NCBI GenBank assembly: GCA_041838515.1
Contig: JBGYPP010000038.1
Span: 1 to 36,951, forward strand
Direction of reading: 5' to 3'
Length of the DNA: 36,951 bases
From: JBGYPP01 sp041838515
GTDB taxonomy: Bacteria; Bacillota; Clostridia; Lachnospirales; Lachnospiraceae
This document shows, piece after piece, positions 16,570 through 24,899 of this stretch. Each line of letters starts with the position of its first letter. The stretch's first letter is position 1. The notes beneath the pieces are model-generated. The model worked only from the letters and a program-made list of their open reading frames with translations. It did not search any database and was not told the origin of the DNA. A program made the position numbers and the translations under genes.

Positions 16570-18000
16570 CTAATCCGTCCCGGACGAAAAATCCAACCCC
16601 TCTCCCAGCTCCTGCAAGGCCGCCTGGGCCAACTCCTTCAGCTTTGCCTCCCTGGCCGCCGCTGATTCCCCATCTGGGGCCTTGGCCGCCTCCCAGTCGG
16701 CAAATTGCTGCCTATAGGCCGACAGTGTCTTACGGGCTTGCATCTCAAACTCCTGTTCCTTTTCCAAATACCCATCCACCAAGGGCGGCGTGCAGAAACG
16801 GTATTCCTCGGCCATATCCCCAAATACCTTATACAACTGCCTGTACATGGGGTCTTGCAGCTCTTCCATGGCCTCCAAAAAACCCTCCCCATAGGCCTCT
16901 TGCATCACAGGCATATAGCCGGCCTCCATGGCAAACGCCCGGTTGCGCTCCGGCTCCAATATCCACTCCAAAAAGAGCATACAAGCCGCCTCCCGCTGGG
17001 CATCGCTGCGCAGCGCGCATATGCCCGCGCCCCTTTGCATGGCCACCTTCTCCCCTCCCTGCCACACAGGAGGAGGCAGTACGGTCAGCTCCACCTCCTC
17101 GGAGGTGTTATCCTCATAGGTAACTCTATGGGAATAGTAGAGTATACTGGCGGAGGAGGCCATGGAGGCTATGGCATCCCCAGTCCGCAACGGCTCGGTG
17201 GCATACCCTTCCCCCAGCCACAGGCCTCCGGTCAAGGCCCCCCGGGCATAGGGATCCCAGGCCTTGGCAAAGGCCCGGCCAGCCAGCACCCTGCCTTTGT
17301 CCAAGAAATCCTCACCCTGGGAGGCCGCCCCGGCCTGGAAATAATTAAAATGATAATCATGGACAAAAAAAGGCCGCCCCTTCCCATCCTGGGATGCGCT
17401 CCACTGCCTGTAATCCTCGGCCATGGCAAATAAGGACTCCCAGGTGGAGAAACTCTCCAGCGTGGGCGCCAGCGCGCTTTGGGCTGCATATCGGTCAAAC
17501 ACCGTCTTATTTACAAAAATCAGCTCTGTGGACTTGGCCAGAGGCAGAACAGCCAGCCGGCCCTCTACCTCGCCCTCCTCCAAAAAGGCTGGAACAAAGG
17601 CCTCCAGCGCGCTTTCAGAAAAATGGTCACGAAAATCCACCAGAATTTCCGGATCCGGCAATTCCAGCACAGTCTTGGGATAGGAGATAAACAGATCCGG
17701 CAATTCCGCTGCGCCCGGATCTCGATTGGCTGCCGCCAAAACGGCCTGGTGTATGGTATTGGTATTGGATACGGAATCCACCTGCACCCGTATATTGCGC
17801 TGCTTGCCCACAGTAGCATTAAATTCGTCTATCTGGTCATTGAAAGGGGAATCTGTCTGCCCGCCATAGACATGCCAAATACGTATGGTTATGGGCAGTT
17901 CCTGCCTTTGCCATACAAAACGGAGGACCAGCCAAGCTGCCAAACCCAGTACGGCCAGTGCCGCCAGTGCTGTCAAAAATCGTATTCTCGCTGTGCGCAT
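16570..18000 (-). CDS. Membrane-anchored extracellular solute-binding protein
   Basis: A 476-residue protein with an uncleaved-looking N-terminal membrane helix (about residues 8-28) and a family-1 solute-binding fold (IRIWHVYGGQTDSPFNDQID; KSTELIFVNKTVFDRYAAQS; EAGYMPVMQEAYGEGFLEAM), as in sugar/glycerol-phosphate binding proteins. A C-terminal extension of about 60 residues is rich in Ala, Glu and Lys and probably helical. The signal has no lipobox Cys, so it is anchored by the helix. I chose the ATG at 17998-18000; a GTG at 18021 would add seven residues. It sits 24 bases after the lipoprotein gene and 3 bases before the LuxR-type gene. No permease or ATPase for import is nearby, so it probably delivers a ligand signal to the regulator. 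Confidence 0.82.
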   Translation of the reverse strand: MRTARIRFLTALAALAVLGLAAWLVLRFVWQRQELPITIRIWHVYGGQTDSPFNDQIDEFNATVGKQRNIRVQVDSVSNTNTIHQAVLAAANRDPGAAELPDLFISYPKTVLELPDPEILVDFRDHFSESALEAFVPAFLEEGEVEGRLAVLPLAKSTELIFVNKTVFDRYAAQSALAPTLESFSTWESLFAMAEDYRQWSASQDGKGRPFFVHDYHFNYFQAGAASQGEDFLDKGRVLAGRAFAKAWDPYARGALTGGLWLGEGYATEPLRTGDAIASMASSASILYYSHRVTYEDNTSEEVELTVLPPPVWQGGEKVAMQRGAGICALRSDAQREAACMLFLEWILEPERNRAFAMEAGYMPVMQEAYGEGFLEAMEELQDPMYRQLYKVFGDMAEEYRFCTPPLVDGYLEKEQEFEMQARKTLSAYRQQFADWEAAKAPDGESAAAREAKLKELAQAALQELGEGLDFSSGTD

Positions 18001-18024
18001 CTCGTATCCGCCCTCTGTCACGTC

Positions 18025-18762
18025 TTATTCGCTTTGCACCAGAGCCAGACCCGCCGGAGAGGACACCGCCACTTGCAGAGAGCTGATAGAATGCAGCGCC
18101 TCCTGGGGGAACTCCGCCAAAACCACCATCTCCCGGCTCTCGCCTGCGGCCAGCTGGCCGGAAAAGGTGGAGAGATCTGTGGAGAGCATGGTCACCAGCG
18201 CCGTACGGCTCTGCCCGCCTCCCAAAATCAGCTTGAACACTGCGCCGCTGCCCAGTATGTCCACATCCGCCGCCCCGCTGCCATTATTGAATAAGGCAAT
18301 TTTGACGGCCAAAAAACCATTGCCGGCCGTGGGTTCCAAGGCAAAGGCTCCCGCAGAGGGATCCGCATAATGGCTCTCCACAGTGGCATCCAGCAGCCGC
18401 AGCCCCACGCCCTCCGGCAGCTGCAGCAAAATCTCCGGCGTAGAGGTGTACACAGACTGAGCCGCCTCTGAAGAGGCCTCCGATCCGCCTTCGGTGCCTG
18501 CCTGGGCGCTCTCCGCCGCCTGGCTCTCCTGCGACTGCATGGCAGCAATGCGGCTCTCCATAGCCGCCCGGCTCTCCTCCCAGGCCAGCGCGCTGTCCAC
18601 ATCCTTTAGGCGTTTCTGGTAAGAGGAATCATATTTTAACAGTATGCCGGCTGCATACTCCGCCACCTGGGACTCCTGCGCATTCCCCAGATCCGGCATT
18701 TTCTGGCAGCCCCCAAACAAAAACACCGCCAATACCGCCGCCAGCACATAGCTCCTGCCCAT
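18025..18762 (-). CDS. Lipoprotein with coiled-coil linker and Ig-like C-terminal domain
   Basis: A 245-residue lipoprotein with lipobox FGGC (Cys19). Residues about 30-105 are Glu/Ala/Ser-rich with a coiled-coil tendency and low complexity (SQESQAAESAQAGTEGGSEA). The C-terminal part (about 115-245) reads as alternating strands (NGFLAVKIALFNNGSGAADV; LAAGESREMVVLAEFPQEAL) and resembles DUF4352/DUF5067-type telokin-like domains. GGAGGG precedes the ATG. It is the first gene of the sensor operon and follows a strong promoter at 18811-18839. It may be an accessory ligand-binding or wall-proximal component of the sensing system. Confidence 0.75.
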   Translation of the reverse strand: MGRSYVLAAVLAVFLFGGCQKMPDLGNAQESQVAEYAAGILLKYDSSYQKRLKDVDSALAWEESRAAMESRIAAMQSQESQAAESAQAGTEGGSEASSEAAQSVYTSTPEILLQLPEGVGLRLLDATVESHYADPSAGAFALEPTAGNGFLAVKIALFNNGSGAADVDILGSGAVFKLILGGGQSRTALVTMLSTDLSTFSGQLAAGESREMVVLAEFPQEALHSISSLQVAVSSPAGLALVQSE

Positions 18763-18810
18763 AGGCCTCGCCCCTCCTCACCCTAGTTACACTTGCCTCT
18801 CATTGCCAAC

Positions 18811-18839
18811 AGTATATCATATTTCCCCGATTTTGCCAA
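18811..18839 (-). promoter_or_regulatory. Sigma-A promoter of the lipoprotein/solute-binding/LuxR operon
   Basis: Minus-strand -35 TTGGCA (18834-18839) and -10 TATACT (18811-18816), 17-base spacer. The -35 box is inside the histidine kinase gene and the -10 box directly follows its stop codon (18817-18819), so the sensor operon can be transcribed apart from the two-component genes. Confidence 0.75.
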
Positions 18840-20343
18840 AACTGCCGCCGGCTTTCTCCAGGGAGAACCAAAACATGACTCCATCCTGCATATTTTCCAC
18901 GCCATATCCCTGGCCCATGGCCTCCATAATGGCCTTAACTATAGACAGGCCTATGCCGCTGCCCCCATATTCCCTGGATCTGGCCTTGTCCGCCTTATAA
19001 AATTTTTCCCAAAGCCTGGGGAGGCTCTCTTGGGGTATGGGCTGGCCGGTATTGCATACGCAGAGCCGTATCTTCTCCTCCAGGCATTGGAAATAGATGC
19101 GTATGCGCGCCGGCTCCCCCTCCCCCGGAGCCTGGGCATATCGCAGGGCATTGGAGAGATAATTCATCAGAACCTCCTGGGCCAGAAAGCTATCCCCCCA
19201 GACATACAGCGGATCGGATTTCTGCACCTCCAGGCGTATGCCCTTGGACTCAGCCAGCAGAGAGGCATTCTTGGCATATCCCAGCGCCATGCCGGCCAGA
19301 TCAAAGCGCTCCGTCTCCACCTCCTCGCCGCCAAATTCCAGGCGATTGAGGATAAGCAGCTTTTCCAGCATACGGTTCATACGGCCGGCCTCATCCACAA
19401 TCACCGCCAGGTACTCCCTCTGCTTTTCCTCCTCCTCCCAAATCCCCTCTTGAAGCCCCTCTCCATATCCCTGTATCAGGGCCAATGGGGTTTTCAGCTC
19501 ATGGGATACGTTGGAGAGAAATTCCCTGCGCATCCTGTCCGCCTCCTCCCTCTTGGCCAAATCCTTTTCCAGCTGCCTGTTGGCCTTTTTGAGCCTGGTG
19601 ATATTCTGCTCCAGGCTGTGGGATAAACGGTTGAGATTGGCCCCCAACTCGCCCAGCTCTCCGGCGGCTCCATCCCGGCAGCGGGCCTCAAAGCGCATGT
19701 GGATCATCTCCCCAGAAATGCGGGTCATCTCCTGTATGGGCGCAGTCATTCTGCGGGATATCCAGACTATGGCCAGCGCGCATACCAGGCTCATGGCCAT
19801 GCCCACATAGGCGGTGAATTTGTTGGAAATCATCACCGAATCCCTTATGCTCTCCATGGGCGTGCGCAGGATAAAGGCGTGGCCGTCCTCCAGAGAACCC
19901 ACCATCTCCAAATACTCCCGGCCCCTATCACCCGCCAGCCCCACACGCACATTCTCCCCCTCCTTGGGAAAGGCGCCGCCAAAGAACAGCACGCTGCCCA
20001 GCCTGCCCATCTCCCCGGCGCCGCCATTGCCTGAGCTATAGGATATGGCAGACTCACTGTCCAATACCAGAGCAGTCAGATTGCCCCTAAGGGAAAAATC
20101 GTCCATCTCCCGGACGAAGTCCTCATCAAAATCCGACTCCAGACCCACAAGCAGCTTCTGTCTGGCCTCCTCCAATACCTGCTCCTTTTCATAGCGGTAA
20201 TAGGACTCCAAAAACCGGTTGTTGATAAACCACAGCAACAAAAAACTCAGGGCCATCAGACCGGTGAATATGCCGGCAAACTGCCAAGCCAGGGACAGGC
20301 GCCGCCAGGAGGGCAGCCCCATGCCATTCTTTTTCTCTCCCAT
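18817..20343 (-). CDS. Membrane sensor histidine kinase
   Basis: A 508-residue kinase with two membrane helices (about residues 18-40 and 175-197) around a 135-residue extracellular sensor, a HAMP region (about 198-250), a coiled coil, the H-box SNVSHELKTPLALIQGYGE (His281) and a HATPase domain (N-box MNYLSNALRYAQ, G2-like GGSGIGLSIVKAIM). It autophosphorylates and passes the phosphate to the response regulator encoded 3 bases upstream. The sensor domain has no family I recognise; a Gly-rich stretch SYSSGNGGAGEMGRLGS lies in it. The order regulator-kinase is the usual PhoPR/VanRS-type arrangement. Confidence 0.93.
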   Translation of the reverse strand: MGEKKNGMGLPSWRRLSLAWQFAGIFTGLMALSFLLLWFINNRFLESYYRYEKEQVLEEARQKLLVGLESDFDEDFVREMDDFSLRGNLTALVLDSESAISYSSGNGGAGEMGRLGSVLFFGGAFPKEGENVRVGLAGDRGREYLEMVGSLEDGHAFILRTPMESIRDSVMISNKFTAYVGMAMSLVCALAIVWISRRMTAPIQEMTRISGEMIHMRFEARCRDGAAGELGELGANLNRLSHSLEQNITRLKKANRQLEKDLAKREEADRMRREFLSNVSHELKTPLALIQGYGEGLQEGIWEEEEKQREYLAVIVDEAGRMNRMLEKLLILNRLEFGGEEVETERFDLAGMALGYAKNASLLAESKGIRLEVQKSDPLYVWGDSFLAQEVLMNYLSNALRYAQAPGEGEPARIRIYFQCLEEKIRLCVCNTGQPIPQESLPRLWEKFYKADKARSREYGGSGIGLSIVKAIMEAMGQGYGVENMQDGVMFWFSLEKAGGSFGKIGEI

Positions 20344-20346
20344 ACA

Positions 20347-21021
20347 TCAAGCCTCTTCCAATTTGTAACCCATGCCCCAGATGGTTTTGATGCTGTTCCC
20401 CCTCTCCCCCAACTTACCCCGAAGTTTCTTTACATGTGTATCTATAGTTCTGGCATCCCCATAATAATCATAGTTCCAGACATGGTTCAAGATGGTTTCC
20501 CGGGAAAGGGCTATGCCCTTATTCTCCAGGAAATACACCAACAATTCAAATTCCTTATAGCTGAGCTCTACGGGAGAACCGTCCACCAGCACCTCTCGGG
20601 CTGAGCGGCGTATGCATATGCCGCCAAATTCCAGCGTTTCCTCTGCCCCCTGGCCGCTGCGGCGCAGTATGGCCTCTATTCTGGCCACCAGTATGGAGGG
20701 GCTGAAGGGCTTGGATATGTATTCATCCACACCCAGGGAAAATCCCTGCAATTCGTCCTTTTCATCGCTTTTGGCCGTCAGCATGATAATAGGTACTGCG
20801 CTCTCCCGGCGTATGGCCCGGCAGACCTCCCATCCGTCCATCTTGGGCATCATCACATCCAAGACCACAAGGGCCACATCCTTGTCGGAAAAAAAACTGT
20901 CCACGGCCTCCTCTCCGTTGGCCGCCTCCAGCACGCCAAAACCCTTTTTTTCCAAGAAATCCCTGACCAGCGTGCGCATCCTGGCCTCATCGTCCACCAC
21001 CAGCACCTTGCGGTTCGCCAT
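20347..21021 (-). CDS. OmpR/PhoB-family response regulator
   Basis: A 224-residue DNA-binding regulator. The receiver has acidic residues at 10-11, the phosphorylation site Asp55 in VVLDVMMPKMDG, and Lys in YISKPFSPS; the C-terminal winged helix (about 126-222) ends ARTIDTHVKKLRGKLGERGN and IKTIWGMGYKLE, typical for the family. GGAGGTACAA precedes the ATG. It is followed 3 bases later by its kinase and preceded 9 bases earlier by a small membrane protein gene, so all three are probably co-transcribed. Its targets are unknown; the sensor operon just downstream is a candidate. Confidence 0.95.
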   Translation of the reverse strand: MANRKVLVVDDEARMRTLVRDFLEKKGFGVLEAANGEEAVDSFFSDKDVALVVLDVMMPKMDGWEVCRAIRRESAVPIIMLTAKSDEKDELQGFSLGVDEYISKPFSPSILVARIEAILRRSGQGAEETLEFGGICIRRSAREVLVDGSPVELSYKEFELLVYFLENKGIALSRETILNHVWNYDYYGDARTIDTHVKKLRGKLGERGNSIKTIWGMGYKLEEA

Positions 21022-21030
21022 TTGTACCTC

Positions 21031-21591
21031 CTATTGCCCGGATTCCAGACCCAGCTGCCTCTCCTTTGCCCGGACAGCCTCCTCCCTCTGCGCCAACTCC
21101 TGCTCCCAGGAGGCGTACTGGTTGGTTATGGCCGTCTTGTAGTTGAGTATATTGGGCTGATCGCTTTTTAGCGCGATGACAAACATGGCGACCACGGCCA
21201 CCGCCAACAGACCGTTCAGCGCCAGGGAAAAGAACAGGCTGATGCCGGGCTTCTTTTCCTCCTTTGTCTGTGGGGTCCGCACTCTATCCCTGGCCGGCTG
21301 GGGAGGCCTGTTCCACTGGGCCACACAGACCCAGGGCAAAGGGATGGGGGGCAGCTCCTCAGCGCCCTCCTCCATTAGCTCCTTTTGCAGCTGCCCCAAA
21401 TAGGTCAGACCCACCGGGGTTTTGAAGATGGAATCCTGTATGGCCTTTTCATATATTACGCGTTTTTGCTCAGAGGTGGAGGATACCAGCCGCTTCTCCA
21501 AATACTGGATTTTCTTGGCCTCCTGTGCAGCCAACGCCGCATCCGCCTCCGTCAAAAAGGCAAAGCCCCGGGTGGTATACCGCTTCTCCAT
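21031..21591 (-). CDS. Membrane protein of unknown function upstream of the two-component genes
   Basis: A 186-residue protein with a cytosolic N-terminal part of about 110 residues (YTTRGFAFLTEADAALAAQE, probably helical), one membrane helix (about 117-141) and a C-terminal coiled coil (about 155-185; ASWEQELAQREEAVRAKERQ) that would be outside. I recognise no family. AAAGGAGGG precedes the ATG. It begins the operon with the response regulator and kinase. No clear promoter lies in the short space to the tmRNA terminator, so transcription may come from a weak promoter there or from read-through. It could modulate the kinase in the membrane; this is inference. Confidence 0.7.
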   Translation of the reverse strand: MEKRYTTRGFAFLTEADAALAAQEAKKIQYLEKRLVSSTSEQKRVIYEKAIQDSIFKTPVGLTYLGQLQKELMEEGAEELPPIPLPWVCVAQWNRPPQPARDRVRTPQTKEEKKPGISLFFSLALNGLLAVAVVAMFVIALKSDQPNILNYKTAITNQYASWEQELAQREEAVRAKERQLGLESGQ

Positions 21592-21614
21592 AATCCCTCC
21601 TTTCCGCCATATGG

Positions 21615-21662
21615 AAAAATCCCCTCCCGAGTGAAGCCTGCCGCCCGGTTGGGGATTTTTTT
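21615..21662 (-). terminator. Terminator of ssrA
   Basis: Arms AAAAATCCCC (21615-21624) and GGGGATTTTT (21651-21660) flank a 26-base loop; both ends have T-runs, so it may work in both directions. It lies 9 bases past the tmRNA 3' end. Confidence 0.75.
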
Positions 21663-21670
21663 GCCTCGGA

Positions 21671-22015
21671 TGGAGTAGGCGGGAGTCGAACCCGCGTCCG
21701 AAAGCCCATTCCCTGTCCTTCTACTATCATAGCCTATTCTTTTGGGACCATGTCCCCTTTCCCGCCTCCGGCCGGCCAATAGGCGGCCCGCCCGGCACGG
21801 TAGCTTCATATTACGGCCATATGGGCAAAGCTTGGCATATGCCGTTTCCTACATACATGATGCCGCTTCGGCGGGTGTAGGTGCCTGCCGGGCGGCAGCC
21901 GCTTACGCGGCGAGTGCTAAATTATCTTCAGCGTTTAATTTTATTGTGTGATTTTACGTATCACAACGGATAGCTTCTCCAGCTGCAAGACCCCCGTCGA
22001 AACCTTGACTACCCC
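21671..22015 (-). ncRNA. ssrA: tmRNA (ssrA)
   Basis: Transfer-messenger RNA that rescues stalled ribosomes and tags the nascent peptide for proteolysis. The 3' part has the T-arm GGACGCGGGTTCGACTCCCG and the 5' part has GGTTTCGACGGGGG, both diagnostic. GGGGTAG at the 5' end pairs with CTACTCC at the 3' end (one G-T wobble), giving an acceptor stem with discriminator A at 21671; the next bases are TCC, so CCA must be added after transcription. The tag frame is at 21903-21932 and reads AEDNLALAA then TAA, with GCT as the probable resume codon. The tag ends in LALAA, the usual ClpXP signal. The length of 345 bases is normal. Confidence 0.96.
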
Positions 22016-22045
22016 AGGCTGCGAGATCACTGCATCTCCAACACA

Positions 22046-22074
22046 AGTATACGAGATATAGGGAATTTCGTCAA
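22046..22074 (-). promoter_or_regulatory. Sigma-A promoter of ssrA
   Basis: Minus-strand -35 TTGACG (22069-22074), -10 TATACT (22046-22051), 17-base spacer: close to consensus, as expected for an abundant stable RNA. About 30 bases of leader would be removed from the 5' end. Confidence 0.85.
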
Positions 22075-22117
22075 GAAAATACCCTCCGCAAAATCCGCAT
22101 CCCTCCCCCTCCGGCGC

Positions 22118-22146
22118 TTGCCCCTGCCACCGGCCTATAGTATGAT
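22118..22146 (+). promoter_or_regulatory. Sigma-A promoter of the DUF4317 gene
   Basis: -35 TTGCCC (22118-22123), -10 TATGAT (22141-22146), 17-base spacer, about 30 bases upstream of the ATG and divergent from the ssrA promoter. Confidence 0.6.
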
Positions 22147-22176
22147 AAAGCAGATACCCTAGAAAAAGGAGCCATT

Positions 22177-23289
22177 ATGAACAAAAAAGAGATAGCCGAA
22201 ATACGCAGACAATTCACCCCGGAGCGCTGCTCCATCACCCGCATGGCCGGCTGTTATGTGGATGGAGAAAAGAATAAGAAGTTCAGATTTTCCCAGGCTT
22301 TCCTCCCCCTGCCGGAGGAGGAATTATTCAAATATTATGAAATTCTCAAAAAATCCCTGTCCGGCAGCCTGGGCAAAAATTTGCTGACCCTGGCTTTCCC
22401 AGCGCAGTCCGAGGCTTTCCAGGATCAATGGGAGGCCCTTCGACAGAGCCAGCTCCAGTCCCCGGAGCTGCTGGAGGCCTTTTATGACCGCATCATCAGC
22501 TCTTATGCGTATGTGGGCAACTACCTCATCCTCCTGTTCCACGACATCTACGATGTGCCGGGCAGGACATCTGACGGCCTGGATCTGGAGGATGCCTCTG
22601 ACCAGATATTTGAGTATCTGCTCTGCTCCATCTGCCCTGTGGAACTGAGCAAGGCCGGCCTCTCCTACCAGCCCTTACAGGGAGGCTTCCACAACCGCAT
22701 ACAGGACTGGGTGGTGGCACCCCCGGCCAATGCTCTGCTGTACCCGGCCTTTCATGACCGGGGGGCGGATCTGCACCACCTGCTGTACTACTGCAAAAAC
22801 GGCGAGATATCCCAGCAGGCCTTTCTGGATGCGCTGGCAGGCTGCCCCCTACCCCCCTCCCCCATGACCCAAAAAGCCGTGTTTGGGGAAATGCTCCAGG
22901 ACTCCCTGGGGGAACAGTGCCAGCTGGAGCAGTTAAAAACCCTCCAGGAGGAATTAAACCTCCTGGCCAAGGAACCGCTGGAGGAGGGGGAATTGCCGCT
23001 GACCGGACCCAAGCAGCTGTGCCGAATCCTGGAAAAATGCGGAGTGGACAGCCAGACCAGGGCCAGCTTCGCAAAATGCTATGCAGAAAATCTGGATCAG
23101 GACCAGCCCCTGGTGCTGTCCAATATCACCAACAGCCGGACTCTGGAAGTCAGGACCCCGGATGTGCAGGTCAAGGTCAAGCCGGACATGGCCCACCTGA
23201 TAGAGCAGAGAGAGATAGACGGCCGCGCCTGCCTGGTCATCTCCTTAGAGGGCGGGGTTTTTGTCAACGGCGTGCAGATCCAACTGTAG
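22177..23289 (+). CDS. DUF4317 family protein
   Basis: A 370-residue soluble protein starting MNKKEIAEIRRQFTPERCSI, the typical start of DUF4317 proteins of clostridia; GCYVDGEKNKKFRF follows. No signal or membrane segment is seen. Function of the family is not known. AAGGAG lies 5 bases before the ATG, and a bidirectional terminator follows, so it is transcribed alone. It is one of two plus-strand genes here. Ile codons are 10 ATC, 7 ATA and 1 ATT by hand count, showing the frequent use of ATA in this genome. Confidence 0.88.
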   Translation: MNKKEIAEIRRQFTPERCSITRMAGCYVDGEKNKKFRFSQAFLPLPEEELFKYYEILKKSLSGSLGKNLLTLAFPAQSEAFQDQWEALRQSQLQSPELLEAFYDRIISSYAYVGNYLILLFHDIYDVPGRTSDGLDLEDASDQIFEYLLCSICPVELSKAGLSYQPLQGGFHNRIQDWVVAPPANALLYPAFHDRGADLHHLLYYCKNGEISQQAFLDALAGCPLPPSPMTQKAVFGEMLQDSLGEQCQLEQLKTLQEELNLLAKEPLEEGELPLTGPKQLCRILEKCGVDSQTRASFAKCYAENLDQDQPLVLSNITNSRTLEVRTPDVQVKVKPDMAHLIEQREIDGRACLVISLEGGVFVNGVQIQL

Positions 23290-23306
23290 CACCCCCCTGC
23301 AGATAC

Positions 23307-23350
23307 AAAAAACCCGCCTGGGAATTTCGCCTCCCGGACGGGTTTTTTCT
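23307..23350. terminator. Bidirectional terminator between DUF4317 and the NSS transporter gene
   Basis: AAAAAACCCG and CGGGTTTTTT flank an inner CCTGGGA/TCCCGG stem-like core. T-runs on both strands serve the two convergent genes. Confidence 0.85.
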
Positions 23351-23401
23351 ATGGGCGGCCCCGGGATTTCCCCAAGACCGCCGGCCTTACGCTTACAAGC
23401 G

Positions 23402-24772
23402 CTATTTGTTAAAGAAATCCCAAAGCCCTATGCCAAACAGCGCCAAGATCAAGGCGGGTATGATATAGGTGATATGCCAGCGCATCCAGGGAGCCACCTT
23501 GGGCCCCTCCCCCTTGTTTGCCTCCTCCATAAAACGCTTCCATCCCCAGCCGTAGCGGCTGACGCTAAAGAGCACGAAGATCAAGGCGCCCAGGGGCAGC
23601 AGTATATTGGACACCAAGAAGTCCTCCAGATCCAGCACGCCGGAGCCGGGCCCCAGGGGTTGGAAATCAGACAGCAGGTTAAAGCCCAGCGCGCAGGGCA
23701 GGGAGAGCAGCAAAATACCGATACAGCCTATGACGGCGGCCTTTTGCCTGCTCCAGCCGAAGAGATCCGTCAGACAGGCCATGATATTTTCAAAAACAGC
23801 CAGCACTGTGGAGAAGGCGGCAAAGGTCAGGAAGAGGAAAAAGAAGCTGCCCCAAAGCCTGCCCAAGGGCAGATTGTTAAAAATATTGGGCAGGGTGATA
23901 AATACCAGGGAGGGGCCTGCGCCTACCTCCACGCCATAGGAGAAGCAGGCGGGGAATATGATCAAGCCGCTCATCAGAGCCACCAGCGTATCCAGTATGG
24001 CCACATGGAAAGACTCCCCTACCAGAGCCTTCTTGTTGTCTATATAACTGCCAAATATGGCCATGGCGCCTATGCCCAGGCTAAGGGAAAAGAAGGACTG
24101 GTTCATTGCGCCCACCAGCATGCGCGCCCAACCCACCTCGGCCAGCTGCTCCACATCCGGCCAGAGGTAAAAATGCAGACCCTGGGCGGCGCCGGGCAGC
24201 AGGAGGCTGTTTACGGCCAGCAAAAACATCAATACGATCAAGGCGCCCATCATATACTTGGTCGTGGCCTCCAGACCCTTTTGCAGGCCTATGGAACAGA
24301 TCAAAAATCCGGCCACCACCACCAGTGACATATATCCCACCATGGGCAGGGGCTGGGAGAGCATTTCCCCAAACTTTTCCCCTATGGCCTGGGCCTCCAG
24401 TCCCACGAAATCCCCCTTGGCCGTATCTACAAAATACCGCACCATCCAGCCGGACACCGTGGTATAAAACATCATCAGCAGCACATTGCCGGCAAAAGCC
24501 ACCAGCCCATGCCAGTGCCACCTGCCGCCCTTGGGCTGCAAAGCCTGGTACATCAGCACCGGGGATTTGCGGCTGGCCCGTCCCATGGCAAACTCCGCCG
24601 TCATCACCGGTATGCCCAGTATCACCATAAAGAACAGATAGAACAGCACAAAAATACCCCCGCCATACTGGCCGGCCATATAGGGGAATTTCCACACATT
24701 CCCTATGCCTATGGCACAGCCTGCGCTGAGCAGGATAAAGCCTATGCGGCTTTTTAGCCTCTCTCTTTCCAT
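23402..24772 (-). CDS. Sodium-dependent transporter of the NSS/SNF family
   Basis: A 456-residue LeuT-fold symporter, likely for an amino acid or related amine, driven by sodium. The start of helix 1 has GFILLSAGCAIGIGNVWKFP, including the unwound GIGNVWKFPY sodium/substrate motif; helix 2 has LGIPVMTAEFAMGRASRKSP, and FFFLFLTFAAFSTVLAVFEN is the helix 8 region. The total of about 11-12 helices and the length fit bacterial NSS members such as MhsT/Tyt1. The substrate is not predictable by eye. AAAGGAGGAG precedes the ATG; it has its own promoter and ends at a bidirectional terminator, so it is a single-gene unit. Confidence 0.93.
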   Translation of the reverse strand: MERERLKSRIGFILLSAGCAIGIGNVWKFPYMAGQYGGGIFVLFYLFFMVILGIPVMTAEFAMGRASRKSPVLMYQALQPKGGRWHWHGLVAFAGNVLLMMFYTTVSGWMVRYFVDTAKGDFVGLEAQAIGEKFGEMLSQPLPMVGYMSLVVVAGFLICSIGLQKGLEATTKYMMGALIVLMFLLAVNSLLLPGAAQGLHFYLWPDVEQLAEVGWARMLVGAMNQSFFSLSLGIGAMAIFGSYIDNKKALVGESFHVAILDTLVALMSGLIIFPACFSYGVEVGAGPSLVFITLPNIFNNLPLGRLWGSFFFLFLTFAAFSTVLAVFENIMACLTDLFGWSRQKAAVIGCIGILLLSLPCALGFNLLSDFQPLGPGSGVLDLEDFLVSNILLPLGALIFVLFSVSRYGWGWKRFMEEANKGEGPKVAPWMRWHITYIIPALILALFGIGLWDFFNK

Positions 24773-24825
24773 AACTCCTCCTTTGATAGCGCCTATTTCT
24801 TAATAATTCTAAACAATATTATCAC

Positions 24826-24854
24826 ATTTTAGCATTTTTCCCTGGGGCTGGCAA
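24826..24854 (-). promoter_or_regulatory. Sigma-A promoter of the NSS transporter gene
   Basis: Minus-strand -35 TTGCCA (24849-24854), extended -10 TGC-TAAAAT (24826-24831), 17-base spacer; directly beyond the helicase terminator. Confidence 0.65.
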
Positions 24855-24855
24855 G

Positions 24856-24892
24856 GAAGAAAAAGGGATGGCCCGCCGCCGACAGCCATCCC
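24856..24892 (-). terminator. Terminator of the helicase gene
   Basis: Minus-strand stem GGGATGGC/GCCATCCC with a 12-base loop followed by TTTTTCTTCC, 8 bases after the stop codon. Confidence 0.9.
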
Positions 24893-24899
24893 CCGGTTC

